In this document: in pieces, positions 1-11,045 of the stretch
How the letters are laid out: every line of letters begins with the position of its first letter
Position numbering within the stretch: position 1 is the first letter of the stretch
Source: Malus domestica
Taxonomy: Eukaryota > Streptophyta > Magnoliopsida > Rosales > Rosaceae
DNA length: 64,000 nt
Reading direction: 5' to 3'
Assembly (NCBI RefSeq): GCF_042453785.1
Contig: NC_091671.1
Location: 30,905,001-30,969,000 of the forward strand
Position numbers and translations under genes: made by a program
Notes under the pieces: model-generated
Databases searched by the model: none
What the model saw: the letters and a program-made list of their open reading frames with translations, nothing else
Told to the model about the DNA's origin: nothing

Positions 1-1713
1 TGTCTTGCTATGGAAAATAATGCCTTACAAGACACTACATATATGATCCAGCTTCCGGCAATTGCAATGGCTTCTTTATTTTTTTTATATATTAAAAAAA
101 TGAGTTCTTAGATACAACAAGAACAAATCTTATATATATATATATATTCAAGACTTACTTGATACAATAAAAATCTCTGTTTGGAAAATTTGAAGCTAAA
201 GTAGGGCATGTTAGCTAGGATTTAGAATTATTTTGTACATGAAGAAATAGACCGAATGGTTAAATCATTGTTTTTAACGAACAATAGCTTTAAATTTAAC
301 TCGTTAATTGTTAGGAGGGAGTAGGATTGGTGGAAATCGAACCTGCACTAAAGTGCACAAGCATGATTACTTTTCGTCACTACGATAAAGTGTCATCAGC
401 ACAATGAAACCACTTTCTTCTTCATTGATTTTTATAATGTTAAAATAGACGATTTTGATAATTAAGTAGACATATCATTTTTAGGGCAAGCATGAAACTT
501 TGTCCAAGTGAGATTTTGTTAAGAAGGAAAGAAAGAAGAAAGTGTCAAGTGGAATTGAATGATTCTGTAGTGAGAAAGGGAATGGAGTGCTTGAGTCAAT
601 CCACTTTTAACCCTTCAAAGAGGGCATAGAACAATAGATAAGTTATAGCCCGTTCAACTTCCATTAGGTTCTGACTCATATATTTGTCTTGCTGTGATAA
701 GAATGCCTTACCGGACACTACACATATGATCCAGCTCCCGGCCGAGGTATCCGTTTTATGATAACTTTCAACAGTTTCTGCTCCATTTTTGTACCTTTAG
801 TTGGCCTTAATATTCTCGGCAATTGCAATGGCTTCTTTATCTCCTTATGTTTAAAAAAAAAATTAAAAAATCAAGAGGTTTCATATACAACAAGGACAAA
901 TCATATATATATTCATGACTTGCTTGGATCATAACACAAATATCTATTTGGTATAATATCGCATGGAAACAAACAAGGTTAAATTGATACTATAGAAATC
1001 TCTAGTAAAATGTCTACCCGTAATCTACATAGTTCATTTTAGGGATTGGCCCCTGCGTTTGTGGTTTCACCCTTTTGGGTGTAATAGCTTCAAAGTTTGA
1101 TAGTTTACGTTAAAGACAGATCCGCTTCTTTTTTTGTGCATGAATTTGGTGTATACAACAACACCCATATTTATGTCACTTCTAACTAGGTATATAAATT
1201 TCTTGCTTAAAAATGAAATTTGTTCATGTCTCCAACGATTTCATGTATGCCGATTTTATTGTTGTATGAAAATTTTAGCTGAGGAGGTGGGAAACAATAT
1301 TAGAAACATCTTTCAAACTTTAAAAGACAAGACAAAAGACAAAAGTTGCTACGTCTCATGTTGCTTTACTGACAAATTTGATTGGATTCAGGAATTGATG
1401 CTGATACTTTTGTTGTAATGTCAATTATGTCGAAACATAAGCTACTCTACTTTCGAGTTGGTTGTATTCAAAAATGCTTTTCATCGTTTAAAAGCGTTTT
1501 CAGCTATCTCAAAAGCATAATGGTGTCCATATTCTAATAACAGAGGTTCTTGGATATGAATGCAGGGCAAATTTGGTGATAACACATATTGAAATAATAA
1601 TCGAAAAATAATGTCTCTTTATATTCTCATATAACCGCGCTACAAATTTAAATTAATAAAAGAATTTAATACAATAATAAGTGGAAATTCAAAAGTCCAT
1701 AAACACCCCCACT
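1..1713. other. Intergenic region with a diverged direct repeat
   Basis: No credible gene was seen. The stretch at about 1-190 is repeated at about 685-955 in the same orientation. Both copies carry TGTCTTGCT, the GATCCAGCT(T/C)CCGG motif and CAATTGCAATGGCTTC. The first copy lacks about 90 bases that the second has between two CGG triplets, consistent with a deletion at microhomology. The short frame at 1134-1418 has no recognisable motif and was not called. Confidence 0.5.
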
Positions 1714-2097
1714 CTACATAACCAATACAGCAGCGAAGATCCCAGCGGCTACAGACGCGGAGGCTGAGAACCTGTTCAAAACAGCACCGTTAGCAGGAGC
1801 GGGAGCCTCGGAGGGAGGTCCAGAAACTGAAGATGGAGAAGTAGTCGGAGACGACGATAGGGGAGAAGGTGGAGTGTCAGCGACGGGAGATGTCGAAGGA
1901 GAAGCGGATGGTGAAGTGCTCGATGGAGAAGGAGCGGCGGCAGTAGGTGGAGTGCTCGACGGAGAAGGGGCGGCGGGAGATTTTTTGGGGGAAAGTGAGG
2001 GAGACTTGGCTGGTGACGATGCAGGGGATTGCGCCCAGGTCGAGGCCAGCAAGAGAGAAACCATTAGCACCAAAACGACGCCGAAGAATCGAGCCAT
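1714..2097 (-). CDS. Classical arabinogalactan protein (GPI-anchored)
   Basis: A single-exon frame of 127 residues. Residues 1-22 form a signal peptide ending at TWA before QSP. Residues 23 to about 100 are almost entirely Pro, Ser, Ala and Thr with AP, SP and TP dipeptides, the classical AGP pattern for hydroxyproline O-glycosylation. The C-terminus has a small-residue site near NGA (about 103-105) followed by a hydrophobic tail, as expected for GPI-anchor addition. The product should therefore sit on the outer face of the plasma membrane or in the cell wall, heavily arabinogalactosylated. The start is the first ATG, at 2097, directly before the signal peptide. A TATA box lies about 115 bases upstream and the leader is CT-rich. 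Overlapping plus-strand frames are composition shadows. The family call is firm; the particular paralogue is unknown. Confidence 0.9.
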   Translation of the reverse strand: MARFFGVVLVLMVSLLLASTWAQSPASSPAKSPSLSPKKSPAAPSPSSTPPTAAAPSPSSTSPSASPSTSPVADTPPSPLSSSPTTSPSSVSGPPSEAPAPANGAVLNRFSASASVAAGIFAAVLVM

Positions 2098-2210
2098 TTG
2101 TAGAGAGAGAAACAGAACTCAAACAAAGATTTTTAGAGAGAGAGGAAGAGAGGAATTAAGTGATTGAGAGGCAACTGAATGAATGATGGTTTAAGGAGAA
2201 GGGCGGGGGG

Positions 2211-2218
2211 TTTATATA
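2211..2218 (-). promoter_or_regulatory. TATA box of the arabinogalactan-protein gene
   Basis: Read on the minus strand the bases give CTATATAAA, a good plant TATA box, about 115 bases upstream of the AGP start codon. With initiation about 30 bases downstream, the 5' leader would be about 85 bases and rich in CT repeats (2100-2160). Confidence 0.6.
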
Positions 2219-2221
2219 GGG

Positions 2222-4683
2222 GGAGGCGGAGGACACGTGGCTTTAAAGTACCGTTGGACGGTGAGATTTTCTGGCTGTGAAGGTTGGATGGTGGGGTTGG
2301 GAAACGTGTTACCAAACTCAGAGAAGATACGCGGTTTGTTTTATCGGGCTGGAATGTTGACCGTTGGATGGGTACCTTAGGTTATAACGGGTAGTTTTCC
2401 TACGGTGGAGATTGTAGGTTATCTGGCAGGTTCGCTTTGTTCTTTTCTGGCGGTACACATTGTAATTTCAATTTTAAAAGCAAACACGGCGCCTCTTCCA
2501 ATTTAAGGGGTGACTTTTAAATTCATGTGTATTTAATATATGCTTTTATGGAGCCAATAAAAATTACTTTGTATTGAATAATTCTTTTTTATAATTTCTA
2601 AAAATTTTATAAAAGTCTTGTAGTATTCAATTATGACTTTCTACACGTTTAAAAACTTTATATTCAAAAGTTCATTAATTTAAAAAGATTTTAAAAAGTC
2701 ATAAACTTTCATAGATGTTGAGAATTTTTATGTTATATTTTCATCATAACAAATCCAATCTCGTCTCTTAAGATTTTGATGGACTTTCAAAGACTTTTAT
2801 ACTCTATCACCCACAATGATGCAATGAAGATCACAATTTCCACTTCTGCCACACCTCCACCTAATTATGACCATCCTCGTCACCATATTGCCAACATTGC
2901 CTCTATCATTGCCACCACCACCACTATCGTATCACTTTTTCTACCATCATTTTGTCATACTATTAATCACAATCTTTAGGGCTGGTTTGGTATTGCTGTG
3001 CTTTGAAAAAAAGCTGTTGTGAGAATAAGCGGCTGTGCTGTGAGAATAAGCGGTTATGAAATAAATCAGCAAAGTGTTTGGTAAACTTTTTTGTAAAAGT
3101 GCTTTTGGAAAGAAAAAAAAGCAGTCTGATAGTGGGTCTTTTCATTAAAGGAGCACTGTAGCTTCGTGTGCTTTGAAAAAAAACCAGTTTTCCAAAGCTG
3201 CAAATAGCAGCTTCAGCTTTTTCCTTTGATTTCAGCTTATTCTCACAGTAGCTTCCAAAATAAGCCATTTTTTGTCAATTTACCAAACACCTAAAACCCT
3301 CACAGCTTTTTTTCATGGGTATTTTTTTTTTAAGCACCTCACTCCCAAACCTGGTCTTATGCTGCCATTGACACGCCTACCATGATCCCACCTATAGTAT
3401 GACCATGTTACCTTGCCTACCACCACCACTCCCACCACTACCTCTACTACCCCTTATCACGGTCATCAACACCATAACCTTCTACGGTCACCTTACTGTC
3501 GTCACCCCCCCCCCCATGACCACTACTAACACCACCATCATCATGATCGCCACCTTTACTCCCGTCTTACCTTGCCCATCACCACCACCCAAACCCTCAC
3601 TCCACCACCCAAACACCACATTTTAATTTCCTTTTAAACTCTACATATGTCTATCGTTTTTGTTTTTTTGTTTTTTCTTTTGTCAAAGTCTATCTTAAAC
3701 TCCATAAAATTTGTAGAAATCTAGCATTAAAAAGTTATTAAATTTCCTGGAATTTTTATTAGTCAATAGAAATTTACAAAATCTACAAAAGTCTATCACA
3801 TTAAAAAAAATAAATAAATAAAAAAAAATCCTTGCAAAATCTATATAAATCTTAATACAATACACACCCGCAGTGCAGAATTGAAAAATTGGAAGATAGC
3901 GCATTTGTCGTCTACAAATATTACTTTTAATTTATATATTAAGAAATAAATTTGATTCTTTTAGTTATAGGATTTAGTTGGATCCATTCATCAATGAATT
4001 TGATTTAATTGGAATCATTCACATATTTTTGTACTGCATTTAATAACGTATTATGTGATGCACTCATTCGACATTTGAAACAAAATTATTTATTAATGTG
4101 ATGATAACACATCAATTGTTATATCATGTGATATAAAAATGTTAGTGCCGGAGCAGGAAATAAAAATCTAAAATTTTGGTTCACCCAGATTTGATCCATC
4201 AAGGTCCAGTAGCCCGGCCCTCATGGTCAGGTTTGGGCCTAAGGATTGAAGGTTTTGCCCAAACAAAGAAATTTAAACGAATAAATGTGTTGGGCTTAAG
4301 CCGAGCCAGTCAAAATGTAAATGAGTGCATCAGTGGAACAAAATGCAATTAGGGGCGAAAATTGCATTTTTTTTTTTTATACATATATTTTTTGTATTCC
4401 GGTCTAAATCTTCAGAAAATTGCAACTGGGCGATGACTTGATGAACACGAAATCTGTTGCAATCGATCGGAGTTCCTACGAGAGTACCACGACGCGTCGG
4501 ATGCTTAGCTCGGATCGGTGAAAGCTACTTTCCAACAGCTAAGCGTATTTGTAAGCAGAAACTAGAAGCCCTGTAATAAACACATTCTACAGCGATTACA
4601 TAATCTCTTTTCCCCTTTCCTTTCAGTTGAAGCAAAGTTCGTACTGCAACCGCAGAATAAAGATGTACATCGATCTAGAGTTC
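2222..4683. other. Intergenic region, CAC/CCA-rich tracts
   Basis: No gene was seen. Two CCA/CAC-rich stretches (about 2840-2950 and 3395-3610) flank a foldback MITE and look like one low-complexity region split by it. Short frames here follow base composition only. The part from 3620 to 4680 is AT-rich with no recognisable feature. Confidence 0.4.
2979..3357. mobile_element. hAT-like MITE (foldback)
   Basis: The left end reads GGCTGGTTTGGTATTGCTGT. The reverse complement of the right end reads AGACCAGGTTTGGGAGTG, so the termini are imperfect inverted repeats. Internally, CTGTGAGAATAAGC and GCTTATTCTCACAG, and AAAAGCTG and CAGCTTTTT, form further inverted pairs. There is no coding capacity. 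I could not establish a clean target-site duplication, so the boundaries and the hAT assignment are approximate. Confidence 0.5.
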
Positions 4684-6520
4684 TCAAATGCAGTATGCTG
4701 GTACGCTTGCTGGTCGATAGACGAAAGTTCTAACGGTGTGAGAATAGCCAGATGGGTGATTATAAGTGAACTTAACGCCTGAGCTACCACCCCCAAGATG
4801 GCTGCAGTGCTCATGGAAGCTACTGATAGGTCGTGCCAGGCATGCATCCCACCTGTCACTCTCGGGCATCGTCTCCGCCACTGTATATACCCCCTTATCA
4901 TTCGTGAATGCCTGGTAATTTAGAACTTCACCTGATTTCGTAACGCATAGTACAGCTACCTCAGCACCTGCACCACGATGAATCAAAGCTCAAAACCATT
5001 AATTTCTCCCTTCTACATTGTAAATGCACCCTAGATAGCGGTTAAAAGCTTAAACACCCACTATACCATTTTAACTTTCATTACCAGCTTCAAATGATCA
5101 AAGTCACCAGAAGATCGCACGGATGTGGACTTATCATAGTATCATGTATCAGGTGGACACAAAAACTAATAGATGTAATCACCAACGAAGAGGTTTTAGA
5201 AAAGCACATTGGGACGAATAAACTACATTTTGTTTTCATGGTTTATATATTATAAGTTGCTAAAATCCTAAACTGTATCAGAGTCATGAAAACAAATACC
5301 AACTTGTATATTGTGTTAGTGAGGATGTCCTAATGCTTTAAAGGGTCCAACTTTATCCAACTAGATCAACCTCCAGATCAAGTGTAAAATGATGCATGAA
5401 CATGATGAAATCGTAGTTATGGAAACGAGAGACACAATTTTGTTTTCCTATTTAGCAAATGTGAAATGCAATTTCTTATTTCTAGGCATTTTTATGCATT
5501 TAATGTACATGATCACCACTTCTTGATTATCACACGGTATTCTTGATGAAGTACAAACGCATAGAAATCAAATTGTTCAAGTATAAGAATGGTACAGTAG
5601 CGATTTTGGAATGATATAAGACCTACTTTTCATTGTGTGATCCACCTACTTTTCATTCTTTGTATGTTAGTAAACGCATGATATGTCAGGAATGAGAATG
5701 ATAGCATCCCTTTCATTCCCATTACTAACAACCAAACATGCCATTAGGTGACAAATTCAAATTGGAATATGAGAAGACTTTGTGCTGTACAATGACATAA
5801 AATCATTGCTCTAGCTGTGTGACCTTTAACATAAGAGGTCAATACCCGGGTTTGTCAATACAAAACCTATAAGTTAACTTCCAAAGATTTGCTATTGTTC
5901 CAAGGACTAGGCGAAAACCAGAAATTCTAATACATCTTCATATCTATGAAGCGAAAAGAATTCCAAACCCGTTAATCATATCGCTCAAACTAAACCATTA
6001 CAAACAAAAACCAATGCAGAACAATACAATTACATAAACTCAGAGTAGGCAACACAATATAACCAGAGATATTTTCAATTTTTCTGTCTCAGAAAAATCA
6101 TGTCAATACAATCTAATTACGCTCTTAAACAAGCTCGCAAACCACATCCGAAAAACATCAATGGAAAAAATGAACAATGTTTATGATCATCACCAACCCA
6201 TAAAAATTACAGCCCAGTTACTTGAACAGATGAACGAGAAATGATCAAAAACTAAAAATTAACAAGCCAAAGATAAAAACCCAGCTCAGAATTTTCACAA
6301 CTAACAAATAAATAAATGGGTATTGGGTGGGTTGAGCAAGGAGAGACAGAAGATGACCTTCTAGAACATGATCTTCGGGTCCGATGGCGGAGTCGCCACA
6401 GACATCGCAAACAACTCTGCCGTGGATTTCACCGGTCCAGGCTCCGACGCCGGAAATCAAGACTGTGAAGATAACAAACCCCACGGCCACCGTCAGCTCC
6501 TTCTTCGTCTGCGCTTCCAT
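4684..6520 (-). CDS. Pollen Ole e 1 / extensin-like secreted protein, two exons
   Basis: Exons are 6520-6358 and 4967-4684, giving 148 residues. The donor reads GAAG|GTCATC and the acceptor TGCAG|GTGCTG. The phase-1 junction restores a Gly codon (LEG|AEVAVLC). The intron is 1390 bases. Residues about 8-27 are a hydrophobic signal peptide or anchor. The mature part opens with the Ole e 1 hallmark GRVVCDVC and continues with a conserved Cys in VAVLC, a beta-strand pattern, DACLARP and a Cys near the C-terminus (AYCI). Proteins with this fold are small secreted, disulfide-bonded cell-wall or apoplast proteins. Here the domain looks complete and the C-terminus is short, so it is an Ole e 1-only member rather than a proline-rich extensin fusion. 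The biochemical role is unknown for most of the family. Confidence 0.88.
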
Positions 6521-6834
6521 GGCTCTGCTATCTCTGCTCTATCGGGTTCTAATTCTAAACGCCCACAGCTCACTGTTTCTTCGAAATATTAATACGCAAA
6601 GCAAAGGGAAAAGCATTGTCTGCCCTCACATTTTCGTGCTCTCCTGTGTTCATAGTTTTATATTATTATTTATTTTTATCTTATTCTTTTTATAAAAAAT
6701 AATATAAAATATTAACGTGACTTAATCGTTACTATACAAAACAAAAAAAGCATGAAATAGCACGGAAAATAGAAGGGCGGACAATCCTTGTCCAAGCAAA
6801 GGTATGAGTCTACACTTCGGCTCTGTCCCACTGG
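6521..6834. other. Upstream region of the Ole e 1-like gene
   Basis: This is the probable leader and promoter of the minus-strand Ole e 1-like gene. It is AT-rich at 6660-6715, with no unambiguous TATA box chosen. The plus-strand frames at 6368-6695 are antisense shadows of exon 1. Confidence 0.35.
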
Positions 6835-6968
6835 GCCCTACTCTATGGTTACGGAACCTACTGTTCCTTTTGCTTTGTTTAGCCTTTAGTGTCGATAGCG
6901 TGCCCTACTCTATGGTTACGGAACCTACTGTTCCTTTTGCTTTGTTCAGCCTTTAGTGTCGATAGCGT
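6835..6968. repeat. 67-bp tandem duplication
   Basis: Two adjacent copies, 6835-6901 and 6902-6968, begin GCCCTACTCTATGG and differ at one position (TTTGTTT against TTTGTTC). The near identity suggests a recent local duplication. No coding sense was seen. Confidence 0.9.
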
Positions 6969-6987
6969 GCCAAAGTATACATAAAAG

Positions 6988-7181
6988 GGGACACAGATCC
7001 TCTCCGGGCCTATCCATCCGGAGCTCAAAGATCAAATAATTCTGGTTTTAAAATTTGATCCTATGGTTAAAGATTGAAAACTTTTTAAAGTTGTAATAAT
7101 TTTTTATCGTAATATCAAATTTTAAAGGTCAAGATTATTTGATTCTTGGGCTCTGATGTAGTTCTGGAGAGGATTTGCTCC
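6988..7181. mobile_element. Mutator-type foldback MITE with 9-10-bp target duplication
   Basis: The termini are inverted around GATCCTCTCC: left GGGACACAGATCCTCTCC, right (reverse complement) GGAGCAAATCCTCTCC. Inner arms also pair (AGATCAAATAAT with ATTATTTGATTC). The element is flanked by TACATAAAAG at 6978-6987 and again at 7182-7191, a perfect 10-bp repeat, and 9-10 bp is the Mutator-superfamily signature. There is no coding capacity. Confidence 0.75.
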
Positions 7182-7563
7182 TACATAAAAGATGTCAAGA
7201 TGATTTTTTTACCATTGTCATTACTCATTATATCAATTATTATTCATTTTTTGTACCCCCTTTGTTTAGCGTTTTGTCTTATTGGGTGTTGGGTCCCACA
7301 TATGTTTCAGGAGGTGACTTATAAGTTTTGAGAAAAGAGAGTTCACAAGTCAAAGTGAAACAAATTTGAGTTTTAAGAAGTAAAATGATGACTTTTGAGT
7401 TACAAGGGGTAAAATAAGATCAAAATAGAGTTCTAAAAAGCGTAACTAAAAATAAGCATGGAATATAATAGTTCTACATTATTTATATTCTTTGAATGCT
7501 ACACATTATTGAAGCTACATCTCAATTTCGTACTCAAAAAAAAAAAAATCACATGTTTTATTT

Positions 7564-7712
7564 ATTTTTAAGATGAAGGGGTAGGCTTACCCTCACAATG
7601 AACTAGAAATAATGTGGTTTCAATTTGCATTTGGCGAGAATCGAATTTAAAACCTCTCACTTACAAATGAAGATGAATACTACTAAATTGTAGTACTAAG
7701 TGACAATTTCAC
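7564..7712. repeat. Dispersed repeat, second copy near 32.1-32.26 kb
   Basis: A stretch ending in GAAGATGAATACTAC and GTAGTACT(A/G)AGTGACAATT is shared with 32220-32260. Both copies are preceded by a diverged segment with a similar order of motifs. This is a degenerate family without coding sense. Confidence 0.4.
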
Positions 7713-7880
7713 ATGTATTAATTAGCTTGTAACACAATTTTTTTTAACGTGGAATTTGGAAAAATTAAATAACAAACATGAACAAAGGAAAAAGAGTGTG
7801 ATTACCCTAAATATCCTCATTCCTATTGAATAGGAAAAATCATCGTACAATATTTAATAATAATAGTTTCATTATGTATA

Positions 7881-9205
7881 GGTAAATTTTATTTGAACCC
7901 ATATAACATTTTTCTACACCCAACTTATTCTTTACACCTATATTATTTTTAATTAAAGGTTTAATATATATTTAAACTCAAATTTACTACCTAAACTACC
8001 CACATAAACCCAATTCAAAATATATATTTATATTTACACCCATTCCTTACCAATTTTCTTGGTGAACTTGGACTTCGCGAGCTTCTTGATCACCTTACTT
8101 CTGGGGTTTGCTATTACAAGCTAATAGAACAGAAGAAAGAATAAAACATAAGCTCATGATCAAACAAAAATATGAACCATATCAAACAGAACTAGTCTAC
8201 CATAATATCATACCTTGAGACCCTTTCTATCTACATTTTTCTGGACCTCTTCAAGCATGGTGATCCCGCTAGTATCGATGGTTCCAACAGCTGTAATTTG
8301 ATTTTAATTTTAGCATTAGACTCGTAGTAAAGCTTAATGGCAGATATCGTAAAAGTTTAATTTGTGACCGTTGCAGATTGATCACTTACTGCCAATATCT
8401 ATTATAACATAGTGTAAGCTTGTTTCTCCCATTTTATCTTGTCTTCCTCCCCATGTACCACTTTGAGATCCTGTGAACCAGATTTTGAGCATAGATTAAA
8501 TCTCTATCTCGCTGACTACGTTGTTTTCATATGTCGATATCTAACTTGTATTTTATTACCTTTCCCTTAAATAGTTTGCATTAACAAAAGTAGATATTAG
8601 TGCATCAATTTGAAGAATAAGAACTCGTGGAATATTATGCACAACGTATGATCAATGCTTCTACAAATCGACGATGGGGTCTCATCACTGGACAAAGAGG
8701 ATACTTGACATCTCCTTTCCTCACCACGGCATTCAAGGTCATGGCTCCTCTGTTTGTTGTTTATCCAAGGCGTTTGACTTCCATTGGAATTATTCTTCTG
8801 TCAAGTTTGAAGATTAAGCTACTTCCTCAAGATGAAATAGATATTGAGCTTTATATGCTTGGAAAGTTCTGGATGTCTAGTTTATGAAGAATTTTACGGT
8901 TCCTGATTTTCGATTTTTCTAAAAGATGTTATTGCTATTTTTAGTGCAGACAACACATAATGATGATTTCTTGCAAATAAATGGCTCAGATAAATGTTGA
9001 TTAATTGCGTGATGAAAGTAGGATAAACATTGCGTGATAGTAGAATTTGATTATTTGGGATGTGGGTTTACTGATAAATTTTGATTTTATTGTTAATTTC
9101 ATCTTGTATTTGGTGGTAATTATGCAATAGGGTAAAAAAAAAATTCACAATTAAAACTTAAGTTAGGGGTAGAAAGAGGTTATATGGGTTCAAATAAAAT
9201 TTCCC
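7881..9205. mobile_element. Putative Pack-MULE carrying sulfate-transporter exon fragments
   Basis: The ends are inverted repeats. The left starts GGTAAATTTTATTTGAACCC and the reverse complement of the right starts GGGAAATTTTATTTGAACCC, with similarity extending about 50 bases inward. Flanks are TTATGTATA (7872-7880) and TTATGTTTA (9206-9214), a 9-bp target duplication with one mismatch, which fits the Mutator superfamily. The interior carries three exon-like blocks of a sulfate-transporter STAS domain on the minus strand, with introns still present, and no transposase. Capture of host gene fragments with introns is the defining feature of Pack-MULEs. The plus-strand frame at 8627-8887 (86 residues) lies inside; I do not recognise it. 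Confidence 0.7.
8045..8466 (-). pseudogene. Sulfate transporter (SULTR) STAS-domain exon fragments
   Basis: Three minus-strand blocks with splice-like borders. The block at about 8466-8389 ends in ETSLHYVIIDIG before GTAAGT. The block at 8291-8214 reads VGTIDTSGITMLEEVQKNV and onward to KGLK before GTATGA. The block at about 8122-8045 reads LVIANPRSKVIKKL. The phase between the first two restores one reading frame. IDTSGI with a following acidic helix, then LVIANP, is characteristic of STAS domains of plant SULTR sulfate transporters. The first block has apparent frameshifts and a stop (KTR* before NGR) and no transmembrane part is present. It is therefore a captured, dead fragment, lying wholly inside the 7881-9205 element. 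Confidence 0.75.
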
Positions 9206-9242
9206 TTATGTTTATTACTATTTAAATATTATTATTCTTTAA

Positions 9243-9744
9243 ATCATTTAATGAAGTGGAAGAGTGCATCCGGCGTGTTGTGTGACCGCCGTATGCCACT
9301 GAAGCTCAAGGGAAAATTTTATAGGACGGCAATAAGGCCGGCGATGCTGTATGGCACAGAATGTTGGGCGGTGAAGCATCAACACGTACACAAAATGGGT
9401 GTAGCGGAGATGAGGATGCTTCGTTGGATGTGTGGGCACACGAGAAAGGATAAGATTAGGAATGAGGATATCCGGGGTAAAGTAGGAGTAGCCGAAATTG
9501 AAGGAAAGATGAGAGAAAATCGGTTACGGTGGTTTGGACATGTGCAAAGAAGGCCTACTGACGCTCCGATTAGAAGATGCGACTATGGGACAGAGGTTCA
9601 GGGCCGAAGGGGTAGAGGAAGACCTAGGAAAACTTTGGAAGAGACTCTAAGAAAAGACTTAGAGTACTTGGATCTAACGAAGGACATGACACAGGACCGA
9701 GCACAATGGCGTTCTAAGATTCATGTAGCCGATCCCACTCAGTG
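9243..9744 (+). mobile_element. LINE (RTE-like) fragment, C-terminal end of reverse transcriptase ORF
   Basis: A 164-residue open frame (9251-9745) carries the C-terminal part of a plant non-LTR reverse transcriptase: [59 protein letters not shown] and [16 protein letters not shown]. The catalytic core upstream is absent, so it is a 5'-truncated copy. Its 3' tail is cut off where the next element begins at about 9746. A second copy lies at 13.3-14.0 kb in the same orientation, and that one keeps the (GTT)n tail typical of RTE-type LINEs. Confidence 0.85.
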
Positions 9745-9991
9745 ACTTGGATTTTCCAAGTCTCCAACCGAGAAGTTTTCCTCACTCAGGAAATTAAGGG
9801 AACACTACCTCAACCTACATGCTCCACTCACAAAGCTCCAACAAAAGAAAATTCAAAGAACTTAGCGAAGAAGGCTTTGGTGTATTTAACACAATACGTT
9901 GAAATGAAGGAAAGCCTATTTATTGATATCCCCGATAAGCTACAAATATGTACATATACATGAGTCAAAATAAACAAACAAGAGAGAGCCT

Positions 9992-10672
9992 TCACAAATG
10001 TTGCTTAGGAGAAGTCGCAGCAGTCGGTAGAGCCCCAGAAAGAGAAGGCACCGGAGGGGGATCATTCGGAGCCTCAGTACTGGACAGAACCCTAGAAGAA
10101 GGAGGCATCAGAGGTTGATCATTTGGAGCTTCATTACGCGGTACAGCCCCAGAAGACGAAGGCAATAAATGCCTTTGGAACAAACCCACAAATCTCTGAT
10201 GATCAAGTAAAACCTGACCATCAGATTCCTTCATATGGTCCAGCTTCCTCTTCATGTTTGTAGCATAGTCATGTGCGAGACGGTGCAACTGTTTATTCTC
10301 ATGCTTGAGCCCTCTAATCTCCTGTTTGAGACTCATCACTTCAGCCGCCAATGATTCAACTTGGCGGGTTCGAGCAAATAGGCGTTGGGCCATATTAGAC
10401 ACAGAACCTGCACACTGAACACTGAGAGCCAGAGAATCCTTAACAGCTAACTCATCAGATCGTTTGGAAAGTAGTCTGTTATCTTTGGGAGTGAGAAGGT
10501 TCCTGGCCACCACCGCAGCGGTCATATCATTCTTCATAACGGAATCCCCAACGGTAAGAGGACCAGTAGGGGAGATGAAGGATGGGCGCCATATGTTGTC
10601 TGGAGAAGGCGGGGCTGCCTCTTCAACAAGGTTCAAGTCAAAACGACGGTCGGAGGGGCCAGACATTTTCAA
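9992..10672 (-). CDS. Retroelement-associated coiled-coil protein, unknown function
   Basis: A 226-residue intact frame. The N-terminus is MSGPSDRRFDLNLVEEAAPP after a leading MKM. Residues about 100-145 form a leucine-heptad coiled coil (RQVESLAAEVMSLKQEIRGL, then KHENKQLHRL). The C-terminal about 60 residues are low-complexity Pro/Ser with a repeated (S/R)EAPND(Q/P)P unit (NEAPNDQP, TEAPNDPP). I recognise it as a type of frame that recurs in Rosaceae repeats, not as a characterised enzyme. Its position antisense and upstream of a presumed LTR suggests an additional antisense ORF of a Tat-like element. No catalytic motif is seen. It could also be a captured host fragment. Confidence 0.45.
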   Translation of the reverse strand: MKMSGPSDRRFDLNLVEEAAPPSPDNIWRPSFISPTGPLTVGDSVMKNDMTAAVVARNLLTPKDNRLLSKRSDELAVKDSLALSVQCAGSVSNMAQRLFARTRQVESLAAEVMSLKQEIRGLKHENKQLHRLAHDYATNMKRKLDHMKESDGQVLLDHQRFVGLFQRHLLPSSSGAVPRNEAPNDQPLMPPSSRVLSSTEAPNDPPPVPSLSGALPTAATSPKQHL

Positions 10673-10787
10673 AGGTGTTGAAGAGAGAAGAGGTCGAACA
10701 AATCAAGATCTTAGAAGTGTAAGAATGGAGCTTCTACTGGTGGAGATTCAAGTGTGCTTTGGAACTTAATGCCAGCCCCTATAAAAA

Positions 10788-10799
10788 TCTGCACTCGAC
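10788..10799 (+). promoter_or_regulatory. Putative LTR TATA box
   Basis: CCTATAAAAATC is followed about 30 bases later by the start of the 65-bp repeat array. This is consistent with transcription initiation inside an LTR on the plus strand. Confidence 0.35.
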
Positions 10800-10806
10800 G
10801 GAGCTT

Positions 10807-11045
10807 CAGAAATCGAAGAGGCGCCTGCTCAGAAATCGAAGAGGCGTTTGCTTTCTCAAAAGTTGGGCTGCTCAGAGACCACGAGGGTCGATCTCAGAAA
10901 TCGAAGAGGCGTCTGCTTTCTCAAAAGTTGGGCTGCTCAAAGACCACGAAGGCCGATCTCAGAAATCGAAGAGGCGCTTGCTTTCTCAAAAGTTGGGCTG
11001 CTCAGAGACTACGAGGGCCGATCTCAGAAATCGAAGAGGCACCTA
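10807..11045 (+). repeat. 65-66-bp tandem repeats
   Basis: Units beginning CAGAAATCGAAGAGGCG start near 10829, 10895, 10960 and 11025, with a partial unit at 10807. Each continues CTTTCTCAAAAGTTGGGCTG and CTCAGAGACCACGAGGG. All three plus-strand frames are open across the array, which explains the overlapping short frames there. Confidence 0.85.

Noticed and set aside
1874-2167. Plus-strand frames of 97 and 70 residues across the arabinogalactan gene
   Set aside because: They are antisense readings of a Pro/Ser/Ala-rich coding region. The minus frame has signal peptide, AGP composition and GPI tail.
8627-8887. 86-residue plus-strand frame inside the putative Pack-MULE
   Set aside because: It could be a second captured fragment, but I recognise no family and see no splice borders. 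Not called as a gene.
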